55,990 nucleotides of DNA from Anaerolineae bacterium. Its GTDB lineage: Bacteria; Chloroflexota; Anaerolineae; Anaerolineales; Villigracilaceae. A model generated the notes under the pieces. It did no database searches, had not been told where the DNA came from, and was given only the letters and a program-made list of their open reading frames with translations. The translations under genes and the position numbers were made by a program. Location of the stretch: the NCBI GenBank assembly GCA_022013685.1, contig JAKLPV010000065.1, positions 1 through 55,990 of the forward strand. Direction: 5' to 3'. Shown piece after piece: positions 33,997-42,597 of the stretch (position 1 is the first letter of the stretch; every line of letters starts with the position of its first letter).

Positions 33997-34274
33997 TTTT
34001 TTTGCTCCCCTGCGTTGCCGCGCAAGCTGCCAAAAACTGCCTGGGCTGTTTGTGCGCCTACTGTTTCAGGCCTGGCGCCAGCGGACAGGCTGATATTCGC
34101 CGTTCGTAAAGCCGGGGTATCGGCCAGGCCATCCAGCGCTGAGAGATTGCCAGCGGCAGCCAATCGCCCCAATTCGCGACTCAACGAGTCGCCGATGGCG
34201 TCGCGATCGGCCGCTGAAAAACCATGCAGGATAAGTTCATCGATCAGGAACTCTATTCGCGGGGTTGCCTTCAT
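33993..34274 (-). CDS. Small eCIS operon protein of unknown function
   Basis: A 93-residue protein. The start is the ATG at 34274, preceded by a perfect GGAGG six bases upstream and overlapping the ATPase stop by 4 bp. The N-terminal half is probably helical (RIEFLIDELILHGFSAADRD; DSLSRELGRLAAAG). The rest is Ala/Ser/Gly-rich and probably disordered. Its position between the AAA+ ATPase and the five DUF4157 genes suggests a loading chaperone or adaptor for cargo. That is inferred from position only. Confidence 0.7.
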   Translation of the reverse strand: MKATPRIEFLIDELILHGFSAADRDAIGDSLSRELGRLAAAGNLSALDGLADTPALRTANISLSAGARPETVGAQTAQAVFGSLRGNAGEQKK

Positions 34275-36208
34275 GCCCAACCTCCAATTTCGGCTTCGCT
34301 GAGCGGTTTTTCCAGCTTGGTATATTCGGCGCGGGCGGCGCGCAGCAGGTGATTCATGCGTACCGGCTCACCAGAGTCGGCGGCCAGGAAAGCCGCATGC
34401 AAGGCAATATTGCGGATGTTGCCGCCAGCCACACTCAAGCGCGCCAGCCTGTCCACGTCCAGGCCATCGGTGGGGGTCTGACTCGGAAAGATGTGCCGCC
34501 AGATCTCAGCACGCTGGTTGGAATCGGGGAAAGGGAACTGGACCACAAAGCGAATACGCCGCAGGAAGGCGGTGTCGATGGCATCCTTTAAGTTGGTGGT
34601 CAGGATGGCCAGGCCGCGATAGGACTCCATACGCTGCAACAGATAACTGATCTCAACATTGGCGTAACGGTCGTGGCTATCTTTGACCTCGCTGCGTTTG
34701 CCAAACAAAGCATCAGCCTCATCAAAGAGCAAGATCGCGCCGCCCTGTTCAGCGGCGTCGAAGACCCGGCGCAGATTCTTTTCGGTTTCGCCAATGTACT
34801 TGCTGACCACCTGGCTCAGGTCGATGCGATACAAATCCAGTTGTAATTCATTGGCCAACACTTCTGCGGCCATGGTTTTACCGGTCCCACTGGCGCCCGA
34901 AAAGAGCGCGCTGATTCCCAGTCCGCGAGCGCTTTTGGCGGCAAACCCCCAGGCTTCGTAAATTTTCATCCGCTGGCGAACGTGGATGGAGACCTCGCGC
35001 AGCGTTTGCAATTGGGCCGCGGGCAATACCAGATCGTCCCAGACGGCCATCGATTGAATGTGCTGGGCCAGTTCCCCCAGGCGCGGATGAGACTGGGCGC
35101 GGCAAGCCTGCCACAAATCAGCGCCGAGGTCTTGGGCCGGGTCTGGATTTGCTTTCAGGATATTGGTTGAGATGGTTTCGATGCTGTTGGCGTCCAGGTC
35201 AAAATGCCCGGTTAGCTGGTCGATGTGGCCGTTAAGCCGGGTGGCTGCGGGGCCAAGCGACTGCCGCCACAAGCGGCCCTGTTCGGTTGAAGTTGGCTTG
35301 CGGATCTCATACGTGATCACCTGCCGGCCATTGACCGGGATGCGCTCACGGGTGGAGAGAATCAGTGGGAAACGAGCAGCCTCAATCCAGTGCATGGCGT
35401 GAGTCAGTTCGCCCTCTTCGCAATTGAGCAGCAAAACCTGGTTGCCCAGAATGGCCTGGCGTTCCCACAACCGCATCAGGGCTTCGACTTCGACCGGGCT
35501 GGCGGGGATGGTGTTGGCGCGCATGCCGCTCAATCCCAACCCGAGCATGGCGCTGGCTGTTGCGGCCACTTGTTGACGGGCAGAACCATCCATGCCGCAC
35601 AACTGGATAATGGGAAGCACGCTGCTATTGGCCCCGTTCGACCAGGCCGTGGCAAGCTGTTCAGCCGCCGCCTGATGCGAGGGGACAACTTCGCCAGCCG
35701 GGGGCAGCGTTTCAACATAGCCAGACAGGCGCTCGTCCGTGTAGCCGGTGCCTGTCAGATAGTGCAGGATCGGTTCATCGATACGCAGCGGGCTTTGGGT
35801 CAGCCCATTTCCAGACCCGATCTCGATCAGCCGCCAGCGGCGCAGCGGCGCGACCGGGGTCAGGGCGCTCCAGTGCGCTTCAGACAAAATGGAAAGCGCC
35901 AGGCTAAAAGTAGGCGCGTTGAGCGGCGCAACCAGGCCCAAGAATTGCGAATCCAATTCCATCCCCAGACACAACAGCAGAATGTCCCGTTCAAAGGCCG
36001 AAAGGCCGAAGAGTGAACACAGCGCCCCCAACGCAGGAGGAATGGACATGGAGGCTGCCAGGGCGTGCAGTTCAGCCTCGTCGGCGAGGCCAACGGCCGC
36101 AGAGTCCCCGCCTGCCCGACACTCGAGCAAAGTGCGAATGCGCGCCAGGCTGAGGGTCAGATAACGCTGGTTGGTGTCGAACCAGGTTGCGGAGGAATCA
36201 GGACTCAT
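34271..36208 (-). CDS. AAA+ ATPase of the injection system (Afp15-like)
   Basis: A 645-residue ATPase. The N-terminal 380 residues carry a winged or degenerate ATPase-like region, including LNCEEGELTHAMHWIEAARF. The C-terminal AAA domain has Walker A GASGTGKTM (438-446), Walker B ILLFDEADALFG (492-503), sensor-type TTNL (537-540) and arginine-finger region FLRRIRF (548-554). A large AAA+ ATPase next to the cap protein is a hallmark of eCIS loci and distinguishes them from phage tails. It is thought to assist assembly or cargo handling in the producing cell's cytoplasm. Both ends overlap neighbours by 4 bp. Confidence 0.93.
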   Translation of the reverse strand: MSPDSSATWFDTNQRYLTLSLARIRTLLECRAGGDSAAVGLADEAELHALAASMSIPPALGALCSLFGLSAFERDILLLCLGMELDSQFLGLVAPLNAPTFSLALSILSEAHWSALTPVAPLRRWRLIEIGSGNGLTQSPLRIDEPILHYLTGTGYTDERLSGYVETLPPAGEVVPSHQAAAEQLATAWSNGANSSVLPIIQLCGMDGSARQQVAATASAMLGLGLSGMRANTIPASPVEVEALMRLWERQAILGNQVLLLNCEEGELTHAMHWIEAARFPLILSTRERIPVNGRQVITYEIRKPTSTEQGRLWRQSLGPAATRLNGHIDQLTGHFDLDANSIETISTNILKANPDPAQDLGADLWQACRAQSHPRLGELAQHIQSMAVWDDLVLPAAQLQTLREVSIHVRQRMKIYEAWGFAAKSARGLGISALFSGASGTGKTMAAEVLANELQLDLYRIDLSQVVSKYIGETEKNLRRVFDAAEQGGAILLFDEADALFGKRSEVKDSHDRYANVEISYLLQRMESYRGLAILTTNLKDAIDTAFLRRIRFVVQFPFPDSNQRAEIWRHIFPSQTPTDGLDVDRLARLSVAGGNIRNIALHAAFLAADSGEPVRMNHLLRAARAEYTKLEKPLSEAEIGGWA

Positions 36209-37524
36209 GAGATCGTCACCTGCGGGTCGCTGAAAAACGGATTGTCAGGGTCAGCCCCCGGGTCGAGCGAGCTTTCGGCCCCATCCACCTGCACACGCAC
36301 CAGGTAATCTCCGGCAGCCACTTCGGCGACGCGGGTCACAATACTGGCGACGGAGGTATCTGCCGGGTTGGCCGGGGTAAAGGAGACATCGAAGCGGTAT
36401 GAAAACGGAGGCCTCGTCAGCGGCGGATTGAACTCATTCAAAAGCAGCGCCACGCGCTGATTTACACCAACCCGCGGAGTAAAGTTAAGCGTGACATCAT
36501 TGGTGCAAAGTGTGACCCCGTCGACAACATGGCTGGAGATCGATACCGCGCTCGCTGTAACTGTCGGAAGCAGCACAAAAGCGGCCACGTTCGATTCTTT
36601 TCCGACATGTTCGGTTGGCGGCGTGCCCATCATAAGAGGCTGAACGATCTGGACACCCTGTACACCCGCGCGCAAACTCTGGACTGCGAAAGGCGGCATA
36701 TCCAGGGTGAATTTGATCTGGCTTTCACTGACTTCGTCGGGCGTAATTTCCTGCCCGCCAATACGGATGCGGGTTATCTCGCCGCGCAACTGCCTGCCCC
36801 GCAACACAAGGATATCTCCGACAAGGATAGGCTGGTTCGACAAAGGCTCGTCGGCCGGGTTCTTTTGGGAGAGCACCTGCTCAATGACTGGCTGCTGGAA
36901 AGGATGCACATAGACGTTGCGGCTGAGCACGGGCAGCGCCGGGGTCGAAACTTCCTTGCCATCGATGAACACAACCGAGGCCTGGAAGGCCAGCGACAGG
37001 TTATAGGTAGTCTGGAAAAAGACCGACCAGATCTTGGAAAGCTCTTCCAGGCTAAGCGGAATAATGTTCAGTTTGACGGTATCCACCTCCGTCTCAAGGT
37101 TTGCCGCCGCCAGGAAAGGGAACGACATCTTGACGCTTTCGATTCGTTTGCGCGTCAGGACCGGGACGGAATGCAAGACGCGCAGCACATTGCCTATCAT
37201 GCGCTGTGGTTCAAGGTTGGTGTCGCTTCCGTAGAAAGTCAACAGATAATGCAGGTCATAAGCCGAGCGCGATGGCTGGAGCAGCGAACCGTCGCTGCGG
37301 CGGGTGGGCGCATCCATATTGCGGAAGCTGCCATTGGGAGTCACCTGGTAGAGGTACAAGTTGACCCCCACGGTCGGAGGATTGCCCGGCTGGCCATTGT
37401 TGGCCCCCGAGGTGGGGCGGACGGCCGTGGCAACGGCCCCGGCAATGCCAGAATCTGCGGCGGCTTCGTTTAAAACCTGGCGGAAAGCTTCCGTCACGGT
37501 CGCAATCGATAGAAAATTACTCAT
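36205..37524 (-). CDS. DUF4255/Pvc16-like tail terminator (cap) protein
   Basis: A 439-residue protein. The N-terminal 190 residues are the DUF4255/Pvc16_N domain: AFRQVLNEAAADSGIAGAVA, VGVNLYLYQVTPNGSFRNMD and LHYLLTFYGSDTNLEPQRMIG. In AFP/PVC particles this protein caps the far end of tube and sheath. The C-terminal half consists of two or three Ig-like or IPT-like sandwiches (DILVLRGRQLRGEITRIRIG; RVALLLNEFNPP). Its start and stop overlap the neighbouring genes by 4 bp each. Confidence 0.9.
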   Translation of the reverse strand: MSNFLSIATVTEAFRQVLNEAAADSGIAGAVATAVRPTSGANNGQPGNPPTVGVNLYLYQVTPNGSFRNMDAPTRRSDGSLLQPSRSAYDLHYLLTFYGSDTNLEPQRMIGNVLRVLHSVPVLTRKRIESVKMSFPFLAAANLETEVDTVKLNIIPLSLEELSKIWSVFFQTTYNLSLAFQASVVFIDGKEVSTPALPVLSRNVYVHPFQQPVIEQVLSQKNPADEPLSNQPILVGDILVLRGRQLRGEITRIRIGGQEITPDEVSESQIKFTLDMPPFAVQSLRAGVQGVQIVQPLMMGTPPTEHVGKESNVAAFVLLPTVTASAVSISSHVVDGVTLCTNDVTLNFTPRVGVNQRVALLLNEFNPPLTRPPFSYRFDVSFTPANPADTSVASIVTRVAEVAAGDYLVRVQVDGAESSLDPGADPDNPFFSDPQVTIS

Positions 37525-38423
37525 CGTTTCTTCTCCCGTTGGTGGAGATAATCTTCGAGAGACATCTTGGGTTTTTCCGGGATGCTGCGGCGCGCAGGCT
37601 GGGGAAGCGCGGTGGGCGGGGCCACGGCGCGCACTTCAATACGCCCGATATGCACCTGCACCACGGTTTCATTTTGCGCAGGTAGTTCAGGTTGGGGTCC
37701 GTTTTTATGAACAGGCACTCCAACGGTTTGCGGCCTAAGCACTGCTTTGTGTGTGCTGGCAGAAACTGTGGATTGGGCAGTCAACTGGGGAGTGTTCATC
37801 GCCGGCTGTTTCTGGGCAGCCACCAGTACGGCCTGGGATTCATAAACAAGACGCTCTGCCTTCTGGCGTCTGCGCTCATCTTTTTGCGATCCCGGGGTCT
37901 CATCCGCCTGGTGGACGGCGGGCGAGGCATTGAAAGTCATCTTATGCGGCGCCATGCGCTCCTCGCGCTGCAATACGGGGGTGTGCTTTGTTTGGTTGGC
38001 CGGGGTAGGGACCACGGCACTGAGCGTCCCTGGCTGTTTTTTTTCCGGGGCGGCCTGTCCCGGGTAAACAAGCGCCTCTTCCTGCGCCAGGGATGGTTGC
38101 GCCGCGCCCGATTTTTTTTCAGGGTCAATCATCACAGTATTGCCTTTGAAAACTGCCTGCGCGCGAGGCTGTTCGAGCGGCTGGCGGGATATTTCGCTCG
38201 CAGGTTTGTCATCAGGGATGGCTTCCTGTTTTCTGGCTGGTTCAAAAGGGGATGGGAAAATTTCGCGAGTTGGGGCATCTTTTGTGAGCACGCCCGCAGC
38301 CGGTGCAGAAAACTGCTCCGCCCCCTGTGGGGACTCAAACAACGAGGGTAATCGCGGCTGTAACACCGCTCCCGAAGCTGGGGCATTGCTGCGTAAAAGA
38401 AGATTACTGAAAAAATCTGACAT
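37521..38423 (-). CDS. Disordered eCIS protein with IGRIEVRA motif
   Basis: A 300-residue protein rich in Pro, Gln, Ala, Lys and Glu, with no clear globular domain through residue 250. It then shows a conserved-looking C-terminal motif VVQVHIGRIEVRAVAPP, a proline-rich linker and the helical end MSLEDYLHQREKKR. I recognise this tail motif as typical of proteins at this position in eCIS clusters but know no function. It lies where a tape-measure or assembly protein might be expected. The upstream gene's stop overlaps this start by one base. Confidence 0.72.
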   Translation of the reverse strand: MSDFFSNLLLRSNAPASGAVLQPRLPSLFESPQGAEQFSAPAAGVLTKDAPTREIFPSPFEPARKQEAIPDDKPASEISRQPLEQPRAQAVFKGNTVMIDPEKKSGAAQPSLAQEEALVYPGQAAPEKKQPGTLSAVVPTPANQTKHTPVLQREERMAPHKMTFNASPAVHQADETPGSQKDERRRQKAERLVYESQAVLVAAQKQPAMNTPQLTAQSTVSASTHKAVLRPQTVGVPVHKNGPQPELPAQNETVVQVHIGRIEVRAVAPPTALPQPARRSIPEKPKMSLEDYLHQREKKR

Positions 38424-39184
38424 CAGTCACCAATCAATTCAAGATAACGCTGCCTGCGCCACGCGCTCATTGCCAGGATATCGGCCTCGCTCCAGCCATA
38501 GCTGGAGGCAAGTACATGGATCTCGCGCATCATGCGCATCGCCCAGGTGTTGATCTCGCTCCAAAAGTACGAAACAATATCAAAGACAATCTTCCATTGC
38601 TGGCCGCAATCGGGGCAGGTCGATTCAATCGTCAAATTAGCCAGCACTGCGGTCTGGCCGATCTGCTCGATGATGGCCTGGATAATATGGGATGGCAGTT
38701 CACTGACAGGAACAGCGTTTTTGCGATGCCTGGCCGAGACAATGCAGGCTTCCAGCAAATGCTGGTGAGCCAACTCAACCTCGGCCAGGCGTTCAATACT
38801 TAGCAGGTCTGCACTGGTGGGCAGTCGAAAATGGATCTCATAGCCTTTTCTCCGCAACAATGCGTCAGTCTGGTTGGTATCAGGCAGTGAGAGTGTTGGG
38901 TTGGGCAGCAGCCCCATGGAACGCAGATCGTTGGCAGTAAAAGTCAGTTCCAGCTTTTCACCGCAGGCTGGGCAGTCAGCCAGCCCCTTGAGATGCGAAC
39001 CAAAGGTCTGCTCACGCAAGTGGAACAGGGTCGTATCACGCTGCTCAATGGTCAGCTTTTCGAGCGTATCCCAGGCAGCTTGCGGGAAAGCCGCCGCAAG
39101 GATCACCAGGGCCTGTTCGAGCGGAGTTTTGCCCAGGCCGCGTTCCCAAATCTCAAGCAGGTTGGAAGCGGAGAGTGGGCCCAT
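38423..39184 (-). CDS. T4-type baseplate hub assembly chaperone-like protein
   Basis: A 253-residue protein resembling the T4 baseplate/gp51-like family in eCIS loci. The N terminus LLEIWERGLGKTPLEQALVI is characteristic. Two CxxC pairs (CPACGEKLELTFTANDLR near 86 and CPDCGQQWKIVFD near 191) suggest zinc binding. The C-terminal helix WSEADILAMSAWRRQRYLEL is the most conserved region of the family. It probably helps hub or baseplate assembly. It follows the tube gene by 9 bp. Confidence 0.83.
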   Translation of the reverse strand: MGPLSASNLLEIWERGLGKTPLEQALVILAAAFPQAAWDTLEKLTIEQRDTTLFHLREQTFGSHLKGLADCPACGEKLELTFTANDLRSMGLLPNPTLSLPDTNQTDALLRRKGYEIHFRLPTSADLLSIERLAEVELAHQHLLEACIVSARHRKNAVPVSELPSHIIQAIIEQIGQTAVLANLTIESTCPDCGQQWKIVFDIVSYFWSEINTWAMRMMREIHVLASSYGWSEADILAMSAWRRQRYLELIGD

Positions 39185-39193
39185 GGATTACGA

Positions 39194-39718
39194 TCAGGCC
39201 GGTTCGAGGAAGGATGGCTCTTTCGGCTCGGTCACTTCGTAATCACGTTCCCAGCCTTCGTTTTCAAGCTTGATGTTCTGGATCGCAACCGCATTGGCAT
39301 TGGCATCCAGGTCAGGCAGGGATTGGAATTCAGAGACCCAGCAGCGAAAGACTTTGTAGGCAAGCGCGAGTTGCCCGGCTTCGTTATAAAACTCGATGAT
39401 CAGGTCCTTGCGAAAATCCTTGAGCGAAGCTTCTGACCCCAGGCCAGAGCCGAAGTTCCAAACTTTGTTCGCCCACTGTTCAAATTCCTTGTCGTGGGTC
39501 ACGCCGCGTTCCAGTGTGATCGCTTCATATTCGGTGCGGCCCGGCGACTTGCGGCTGGTGCTGGGATCGCCGCCTTCACGGTGCTTGACCACTTCGGTGG
39601 TGCGCTTGAGGCCGCTGACCTTGCTGATCCCTGCCACATATTTGCCATCCCATTTGACGCGGAATTTAAAGTTTTTGTATGGGTCGAAGCGGGTGGGGTT
39701 ATTGGGGAATTGAGCCAT
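39194..39718 (-). CDS. Tail tube protein
   Basis: A 174-residue protein of the gp19/phage tail tube family, which forms stacked hexamer rings of the inner tube. Recognisable are FDPYKNFKFRVKWDGKYVAG, VSGLKRTTEVVKHREGGDPS and RTEYEAITLERGVTHDKEFE. It is the only tube gene of this type in the locus, unlike AFP/PVC, which have several paralogues. It follows the sheath gene by 10 bp. Confidence 0.93.
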   Translation of the reverse strand: MAQFPNNPTRFDPYKNFKFRVKWDGKYVAGISKVSGLKRTTEVVKHREGGDPSTSRKSPGRTEYEAITLERGVTHDKEFEQWANKVWNFGSGLGSEASLKDFRKDLIIEFYNEAGQLALAYKVFRCWVSEFQSLPDLDANANAVAIQNIKLENEGWERDYEVTEPKEPSFLEPA

Positions 39719-39728
39719 GTCTGCCTCC

Positions 39729-41225
39729 TTAGGCCTGGATCTGACCAGCCATTTGCTGGATCTGGATAATTACGAATTCAGCCGGTTTGAGTGGCGCAAA
39801 GCCGACCAAAATATTGACCACGCCTCGGTTGATATCGCTCTGGGTGGTAGTTTCCTTGTCGCACTTGACGAAATAAGCCTCGCGCGGCGAAGTCCCCTGG
39901 AAAGCGCCCTGGCGGAAAAGATCGTGCATAAAAGCGCCCACATTAAGGCGGATCTGGGCCCACAAGGGTTCGTCGTTCGGCTCGAAAACAACCCATTGGG
40001 TGCCGCGATACAGGCTTTCTTCGATGTACAGGGTGAAACGCCGCACGGGTACATACTTCCATTCAGAACCACGCTGGTCATTTCCGGCCAGGGTGCGCGC
40101 GCCCCAAACAACTGGCCCGTAAACCGGGAAACTGCGCAGGCAGTTGATCGCCTGCGGATTAAGCACGCCGTTCTCAGGGTCGCTCAGGTTGAAAGAGAGC
40201 GACTCGATCCCGCTCAAGCTGGCTTCAGTGCCGGCAGGCGCTTTCCAGACCCCGCGCTGCGAATCGGTACGGGCGTAGATACCGGCAATCATGCCGGAAG
40301 GCGGAAAGAGTCGCGCGCGGCCCTCGAGCAGCGGGTCGGGGGCATTCACCCAGGGGAAATAGAATGCAGAGTTGATCGAGTCCGTACCGGTCAGGGCAGT
40401 ATCCGGGCCGCTGGTGAGCGAGGTCAGGGTCGCATCGATCGCGCAATCTATAACCAGGAAAGCGCGCCGGTCGCGGCAGAATTTTTGCAGTGTAGCAAGC
40501 TTGCTGGGTTTGGTTTCGCCGGGAACACACAGGATATTGAACAGATCGATACGGTCCAAATAATTGAGACCAGATCCCGTGGCGGTCAGGGCATTCTCGA
40601 AATTAGTGTTATTGGGGCTGAGCAGCGTGCCGTCGTTCCCGCCGGCAAGCGCAGCCGCTGAGACGGTATCGGTGGGTGCGCTGTCATCGGCTGGGAGGCT
40701 GGCCTTGGAGGCGTTGATGATTTCAGACTGGGCTGAGATCACACTGGGAGCAAACCTCGAGTCTTCTTCCGACATCGACAGGTTGACAAAACTCTCAACA
40801 ACTGTGTCGGATGCAATGTGGCGCACCGTTACAGCAAACCTGGTCACATCGAAGGTGCTCTGGTCGGTTTCGATCCCATAAGCGTGGGCCCACACGCCGG
40901 GGTTTTTGCCGTCGAGTTTGAGCTTGCTGTCGATCGTCACCGTGGCAGCCAGATTGCCGGTACCCACCAGGCGGATGATGTACGCCTGGCTGCCTCCGTT
41001 GGCAAAGAACTGGTTAACGGCATAACCGAGATAGCTGTCTTTGTGCAAGCCGCCAAAAATGCGCTCGTAGTCTGTCCAGCTCAAAACGAGTTGGGCTTTG
41101 TCGACTGGGCCTTTTGCCGCCCAGCCGGCAAAAGCTGTGATCGAAGTGGCTACCCCGGTGAGCGTGCGCACGCCGCTGGGAATTTCCTCGATATAGACGC
41201 CCGGATACGTTGGTGTTACAGGCAT
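39729..41225 (-). CDS. Contractile tail sheath protein
   Basis: A 498-residue sheath protein. The N terminus PVTPTYPGVYIEEIPSGVR is the classic sheath arm, followed by TSITAFAGWAAKGPVDKAQL and FFANGGSQAYIIRLVG. The C-terminal subtilase-like sheath domain shows GSEWKYVPVRRFTLYIEESL and a final strand region. It extends around the tube and contracts on firing. Only one sheath gene is present. Confidence 0.95.
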   Translation of the reverse strand: MPVTPTYPGVYIEEIPSGVRTLTGVATSITAFAGWAAKGPVDKAQLVLSWTDYERIFGGLHKDSYLGYAVNQFFANGGSQAYIIRLVGTGNLAATVTIDSKLKLDGKNPGVWAHAYGIETDQSTFDVTRFAVTVRHIASDTVVESFVNLSMSEEDSRFAPSVISAQSEIINASKASLPADDSAPTDTVSAAALAGGNDGTLLSPNNTNFENALTATGSGLNYLDRIDLFNILCVPGETKPSKLATLQKFCRDRRAFLVIDCAIDATLTSLTSGPDTALTGTDSINSAFYFPWVNAPDPLLEGRARLFPPSGMIAGIYARTDSQRGVWKAPAGTEASLSGIESLSFNLSDPENGVLNPQAINCLRSFPVYGPVVWGARTLAGNDQRGSEWKYVPVRRFTLYIEESLYRGTQWVVFEPNDEPLWAQIRLNVGAFMHDLFRQGAFQGTSPREAYFVKCDKETTTQSDINRGVVNILVGFAPLKPAEFVIIQIQQMAGQIQA

Positions 41226-41267
41226 GGTAAACCTCCTTCTGAAATCTTTTTTTTGAAAAAATGGAAC

Positions 41268-41486
41268 TCACCCTTCTTCGTTCAGGTGAGTTGCAATAAG
41301 AGCGGGGATTTGGTTGATGTTCGTAAAATATTGTCGTTCGCCAGGCTGCACAGGGGTAATATACCCAAGCCAGTTTTCTTCCGGGCCTACCGGCCCGGCG
41401 TTTTCCTTCCAGACACGGACAATAAAAGAAAGGACATTTGGCTCTCCGTTGAAATTATCAGTCACTTCCAGCGGGTCTTCTGGCAA
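41268..41486 (-). CDS. Small conserved protein heading the eCIS operon
   Basis: A 72-residue protein beginning at a TTG (41486) with a strong ribosome binding site AAGGAGG five bases upstream; no ATG is available near the domain start. The sequence LSFIVRVWKENAG, then WLGYITPVQPGERQYFTNIN fits small beta proteins I have seen next to phage-tail-like genes, but no function is known. It lies 42 bp before the sheath start and is the first gene after the likely promoter. Confidence 0.7.
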   Translation of the reverse strand: MPEDPLEVTDNFNGEPNVLSFIVRVWKENAGPVGPEENWLGYITPVQPGERQYFTNINQIPALIATHLNEEG

Positions 41487-41557
41487 ACTGACCTCCTTGG
41501 AAAATCTATTTCGAAACTCACCAGTAAAGCCTTTTTATTATGCCCAATCAGGTCTTA

Positions 41558-41590
41558 ATTATCGTCTTTTTTGCGTCTCTGATGCGTCTC
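41558..41590 (-). promoter_or_regulatory. Candidate SARP operator and promoter of the eCIS operon
   Basis: On the minus strand GAGACGC is directly repeated with a 4-base spacer (41590-41584 and 41579-41573), an 11-bp period. A weaker third copy, AAGACGA, follows in the same register (41568-41562). GATAAT at 41563-41558 resembles a -10 box, 9 bases after the second repeat. SARP regulators bind heptamer repeats at 11-bp spacing about 8 bp before the -10 box. The SARP gene lies immediately upstream. Confidence 0.55.
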
Positions 41591-41604
41591 ATTGCTTTGA
41601 AAAC

Positions 41605-41639
41605 AAAAAAGAACTGCGTAATTCGCGCAGTTCTTTTTT
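41605..41639. terminator. Bidirectional terminator after the SARP gene
   Basis: GAACTGCG (41611-41618) pairs with CGCAGTTC (41626-41633), flanked by an A run on the left and a T run on the right. It separates the regulator transcript from the eCIS promoter. Confidence 0.88.
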
Positions 41640-41658
41640 GTCCTGGGCCGCAAGGCGG

Positions 41659-42597
41659 TTATTCTCGCACGGACTCGTTGTTCTGCAAGGTCGCAATTTC
41701 CCGCTTGACCTGGGTCCTGATCTCTGTCAGCGCCTGGGAAAAACCGTCCAACCGATCCAAAACATCGTTCAAGGCTGAAACCAGTTCGGGGGTCTCGGCA
41801 GTCGTTTTTTTCAGCGCAAATAATGGCGGTTTAAAAACATCCGCACGGATCTGTTCGTAGAGATCCTGGGTGCGTTTCGAGGGCGCCACATCCAGTTCTT
41901 CGTGCAAGGCTGCCTTGCAGCGTTGGTATTGGTGAATGGCCTGGGTACGATCCCCGGCCATGTAGTACAGGCGCATCATCTGGCGGTGGGTGCGTTCATA
42001 AGCGCGGTCGCGGCGCAAGATTTCGGCGCCATACGCCAGGCCGTTGTCAAATTCGTGGTGTACCTCGCAGTACTGGATGAGCTTGTCCAAAAGCATCAGC
42101 AGCATGATCTGCAAGCGTTCGCGCTCGATAACGCACCAGTCATAGTACCAACCCTCCAGCAGATCACCCTGATAAAGCGTGACCGCCCTTTGGATGGTCT
42201 TGAAATCATCCAGGCTCAGTTCACGGGCGCGCCTTCCTTTGACATTGTTGTATATATTTTCAAATTCATCGATGTCCAGCGAAAAACCATGCGACGGGTC
42301 GATCTCGATCCATTCTCCTTCGGTTTGCAGCAGTAAGCGGGAAAGCTCCGGCCTATCCTGGTTCAGGATGCACTGCAAACGCCACAAGGTCTGGCGTAGA
42401 TTCTTCTTCGATCTGGCCGGTGGCAGGCTTTCCCAGAAAAGTTCGGCCAGGGTTTCCCTGGATTGTGGTTGGTGGCGAGAGAGCAGCAGATAACAGAAAA
42501 GTTCCTGTACTTTGTGGGCCTGCATCCCATTTATCTTTTCATCCCCATACAAAACATTAAATTTTCCAAACAGGGTTATTTTTAGTGAATGTAACAT
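41659..42597 (-). CDS. SARP/BTAD family transcriptional regulator
   Basis: A 312-residue cytosolic regulator. The N-terminal winged-helix DNA-binding domain (SLKITLFGKFNVLYGDEKI; RSKKNLRQTLWRLQ) is followed by a bacterial transcriptional activator domain. The latter has LYQGDLLEGWYYDWCVIERE and DRAYERTHRQMMRLYYMAGD, ending the BTAD near residue 240. The last 70 residues are probably coiled coil. It is the closest regulator to the eCIS operon and points the same way. The 11-bp-spaced repeats between them fit the binding mode of this family, so it is probably the pathway-specific activator. Confidence 0.88.
   Translation of the reverse strand: MLHSLKITLFGKFNVLYGDEKINGMQAHKVQELFCYLLLSRHQPQSRETLAELFWESLPPARSKKNLRQTLWRLQCILNQDRPELSRLLLQTEGEWIEIDPSHGFSLDIDEFENIYNNVKGRRARELSLDDFKTIQRAVTLYQGDLLEGWYYDWCVIERERLQIMLLMLLDKLIQYCEVHHEFDNGLAYGAEILRRDRAYERTHRQMMRLYYMAGDRTQAIHQYQRCKAALHEELDVAPSKRTQDLYEQIRADVFKPPLFALKKTTAETPELVSALNDVLDRLDGFSQALTEIRTQVKREIATLQNNESVRE

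Noticed and set aside
10124..41486. Prophage or P2-like remnant
   Set aside because: Tail genes are present, but no capsid, portal, terminase, integrase or lysis gene is. The AAA+ ATPase, DUF4255 cap and DUF4157 genes mark an eCIS instead.
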